Origin: Paragonimus skrjabini miyazakii
Lineage: Eukaryota; Platyhelminthes; Trematoda; Plagiorchiida; Troglotrematidae
Direction of reading: 5' to 3'
DNA length: 64,000 bases
Assembly: GCA_014338405.1 (NCBI GenBank)
Contig: JTDE01000133.1
Span: 195,103-259,102 of the forward strand
Positions 60,900 through 64,000 of this stretch are shown here, one piece after another. Under the pieces are notes generated by a model. It ran no database searches. It saw only the letters and a list, made by a program, of their open reading frames with translations, and was not told the origin of the DNA. The translations under genes were made by a program, and so were the position numbers. Within the stretch, counting starts at the first letter, position 1; each line of letters begins with the position of its first letter.

Positions 60900-61115
60900 A
60901 TAACTGAGTCCAAATGTGAAATATTTTAGTTAAGGGAGTGGCTTCGTAACTCAGTTTGTCCAAATGAAAAGCCGGCAAATAGTTCTTCGTTTCACAGTAA
61001 TGAATGGTGTTAATCACTACAATCAAGGGTGTGTTCGTGAACAACGACTGGACGTCAAACGACGCCGTCATCTTGTCAGCAACACTTATACCACTTACAT
61101 CTTTTATACACACAA
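60900..61115 (-). pseudogene. PLE reverse transcriptase scrap (motif A region)
   Basis: The minus-strand frame reads DVSGISVADKMTASFDVQSL then FTNTPLIVVINTIHYCETKN. This is the PLE motif A block (SFDVxSLFTNxPL) with the catalytic aspartate kept. Upstream KTHK and downstream motif B blocks were not found, so it is an isolated remnant. It is closer to the usual PLE consensus than the 37.5 kb copy at motif A. Confidence 0.7.
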
Positions 61116-61119
61116 CTCA

Positions 61120-64000
61120 GCGTGCATGCGTTGCAAGGGTTTCAAAACCGCTGTTTGTCGTTTTTTGAAAATTAGCCCTTCTCCTTGAACAAACTGTTTA
61201 CAATCTTGAAAAACCCATGGCATTCACTAACTAGACTCCTGCTGCTAGCTTTAAAATACCTCGCTTTATTCGGTTACATCATGCAGTTCTTCCCATCGGT
61301 ACACTCCTGTAGTCTAGTGTAACATTATTTACAAACCTGGAAGACTTATTCGCAGGACCAGTTAACTAGGCTCCGTAAACGATATTAGCAATATTAATTT
61401 GACCCCGTATAACTGGACCAGCTGACAATCATTTTTATAGCATGTCCATAATTTTCGTTAGATTTAAGGGGTCCTTCTGGTCTTTCTGTCAGGAGTTTGG
61501 GATTTCAGTATATAACTGTGTTTAGCCGAATGTTTACGTGTTGAAAAGTTCAGGATACAATCAGTGTCAGCATTCACTTTGTGGGGTGCTTGTATTTTTA
61601 TTTTGCACCCAAGAGACCTCTGTTTCTCTAACCTGGCGTCTTTACATGTGATATAACTGATCGAAGTTTGGTTCGATCGTCAAAGGAAGGAGTCATCGAA
61701 AGAGGCTCATGATCGTGAAATACCAGTGAGTTAATTATTTACCTTTGTCAGGCGCTCACTTTGAGTACCATTTCACATCAGTTCATCTGCTCTTTGTGTA
61801 AGTCTTCGAAGAAGACACATGACACCGGCTAACTTTGGAGAGAATCGGCATAATCAGTCTATCTTACTATATAGACGCAGCTTCGGGACCAGCCTATCTT
61901 GGACTAAATCCACGTTGTCTCGATCAATTTTGAGTCTGTTGTATGTAAGTTGGTGACCATAAAACACCAATCTGGCTGCCTAGAAACATTTCACCACATG
62001 TCAATCCTATTCTTAATGCCGCCTCATAAGCTTTACACGGTTTTGTCACTTCCCGCGAATGTTCTTCAGTAAATAGGCACATTTTCTAGCACATATGATC
62101 ATACTATTTTGTCGAGCAACTAAATTAGTCATTTCTACAAAATTTCGTCCACCACTTATGTTTATAAGTTTAGGAGTAATCATAGAAATCAGCTAAACGT
62201 AGTACCAAGTTTAGTTAGACGACTAGATTATTCGCAACAAACTGTAAAAAATGGCGAACAAAGATCAGTGTAGTAAACCCCCATGTGTTAAGTTATTTAC
62301 TGGAAAATTATTGTTGTGAATTTATTCACACTTTGCGGTGTCATAGGCAAAAATTATTAGGAAAGTTAGTTGCGGTATATTAGAGTATACATCCCTTAAA
62401 TTGTTTCTTTACCGCCGGTTTTATTTTGCTTGATCTCTTTAAGAAAAGGTAGTCAATACGAGGTTCGAAGAGACAACCTCTCATACCACAAGATGAAACT
62501 TTTGTTAGTTTGGTCGTTAGTCATGAACATAGAGGTAGGATTAGTAAATTAAAATCTGTTTAATACTTTCTGTGAATTGTATATCAAAATAACAAGGCAA
62601 TTGTGATCGGATAGATCTTTTCTGAGTGACAACATAGGAACAAACATGATTGCTGGTTGTTTACTTGTAGTATTGAGCTAACAAAATTGCAATCAATCCC
62701 AAATGTTTTCAAACCGATCTACAACTTGTTCACATTGGTTTTTATCCAGTCGACCTATGAATTCAAGTAAAAAGTGGGCTGATGTTCATTTGCTTTTCAT
62801 CCGGTTATGTGCTCACTACTAAATTACAGGCTTGAATACGAGCATAAAGCAACTTATGTGTGGATTCGGTTTGTTCTCAATATTATTGAAAACACAAAAC
62901 TAGTGGGTGATATTGAAGCTAAAATGCCATACATTGGACCTTAATTAGAAGGTTGTCCTAATTTGAAGACAAATGAAAAGAAACGACTGATGTTTAGTAT
63001 CCAAAGGCCCTATGTCTAAATAGAAACGTTCATCGTCAAGATGCTTATGCTTCCTGAGCAAACAACCGAGTTGCAGATTACAGTAAAGCAGACTCCTTGA
63101 AATAATCTTCATTACATCTTTTGGTTGGTGACGCTTATTCAACAGGCAAGTTCGCAATGGCTAAATTTCCGTTGGTTAGTCCTCTTTACCTTACGATCTT
63201 TGGCGTGATAAGTCTAAACAGGGAAAAATTGGTCTTGGAATGTCGGTTTGGTTATGAAAGTTACGGGAGATCCAGTCTGTGGAACGAATCCTACCTGAAA
63301 CGATTAATTTTTGGTTAGTAGTCTAAATGGTATGTCTGTGTTTACACAGTCCACATTCACAGCCAATTGTTCAAAACAGATACAAAGAATGATTGGTGTG
63401 GAAAACTAGTGCAACGTAACCATCCTAAAATGTTCGTCTTGGAGGACGAAAAAACGAATTTTCGTGATTAATACTACCAAGCATCCGCTTTCTAATATCA
63501 TTGTTGTTTGCGTATTGATCCAACTCATGCCCACGACCAAAAACTAACATTGGGGATCGTACGTATGAAGCTGGTATACGTTCATCAGCCTGAGAGCCAA
63601 AGGTTTGTAATAGTAGGCTACAGCCTCTATCACCTTCATTACGCATAAGCCCTAACTATGCAGGACTATCTTCCTGTCTCCAGACTTCAAGCAGTATGGC
63701 GAATACCGTCTAGCCTTGAGGAAAAATGCTACTATTTCACTTTCTGTACATGCTCTGGGATTGTGTGCTTTCTTGCCTAGGGACTTGTCAAAATTTTCCA
63801 AAAAACTAATATTCGATAGTAAAATTATTAGAGTATTACGCAGTTATTTTGCACTTTGAGGACGCTAAAAGCATTTCAAACTAATTTGCAAATTTCAAAA
63901 ATTGTCCACAAGGTAGTCTCGCCTTTTCTATTTGAAAACTTTCATGCAAAAACAGCTTGTCGCCAACATACACATTCAGTCGAGATTCCATCAAATACCT
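61120..64000. other. No gene recognised
   Basis: Unassigned A+T-rich sequence to the end of the window. The frames at 62945-63157, 63121-63318 and 63425-63646 have no recognisable motif. Confidence 0.5.

Noticed and set aside
1..64000. CRISPR arrays, bacterial operons, rRNA genes, telomeric repeats
   Set aside because: None seen; composition, decayed retroelements and long non-coding stretches are those of an animal genome.

Overview
This is eukaryotic, A+T-rich, mostly non-coding DNA from a draft assembly (it contains a run of exactly 100 N). No intact host gene, rRNA, functional tRNA or bacterial-type operon is visible. The repeat content points to an invertebrate and best fits a flatworm, perhaps a trematode: many decayed Penelope-like retroelement (PLE) fragments, tRNA-headed SINEs carrying a hammerhead-ribozyme fold (an architecture known from schistosome SM-alpha), and a non-LTR retroelement tail. 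The host assignment is inference only.

Layout. From 0 to 11 kb the DNA is mostly featureless, with a possible RT scrap near 1.75 kb, one clear retroelement insertion at 4.15-4.73 kb (13-bp target duplication, 3' stem-loop, trinucleotide tail) and two degraded SINEs at 8.9 and 9.9 kb. From 11.1 to 12.84 kb lie a PLE N-terminal fragment and then a fold-back structure: two 219-bp arms, about 97% identical and inverted, around a core holding another piece of PLE reverse transcriptase. From 15 to 36 kb the window is mainly unassigned, with a candidate GC-richer first exon (15.7-15.96 kb), SINEs at 17.1, 19.7, 28.5 and 36.6 kb, an RT scrap at 22.6 kb, and a tandemly duplicated repeat with a minisatellite beside the assembly gap (26.6-27.5 kb).

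From 37.5 to 39.3 kb is the best PLE copy: N-terminal region plus RT up to just after the catalytic core, broken by one frameshift and two stops, lacking the endonuclease and flanked by 67-bp direct repeats. From 44.1 to 46.8 kb four PLE pieces alternate in orientation (minus N-half, plus C-half, minus N-half, plus C-half with GIY-YIG endonuclease). Both pairs break between RT motif B and motif C, so each looks like a 5'-inverted copy. A further PLE scrap lies at 60.9-61.1 kb. Hammerhead SINEs are at 40.2, 48.2 and 48.5 kb, and a second tRNA-derived SINE family recurs at 60.7 kb.

How the parts fit. PLEs supply reverse transcriptase and endonuclease; the non-autonomous SINEs must borrow such activity in trans. 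Every coding copy here is broken, so the window is a record of past retrotransposition. The most interesting signals are the hammerhead cores inside the SINEs, the repeated PLE inversion breakpoint and the long fold-back element. A few short open frames (15.8, 52.7, 60.2 kb) look protein-like and may be host exons, but the sequence alone does not establish this.
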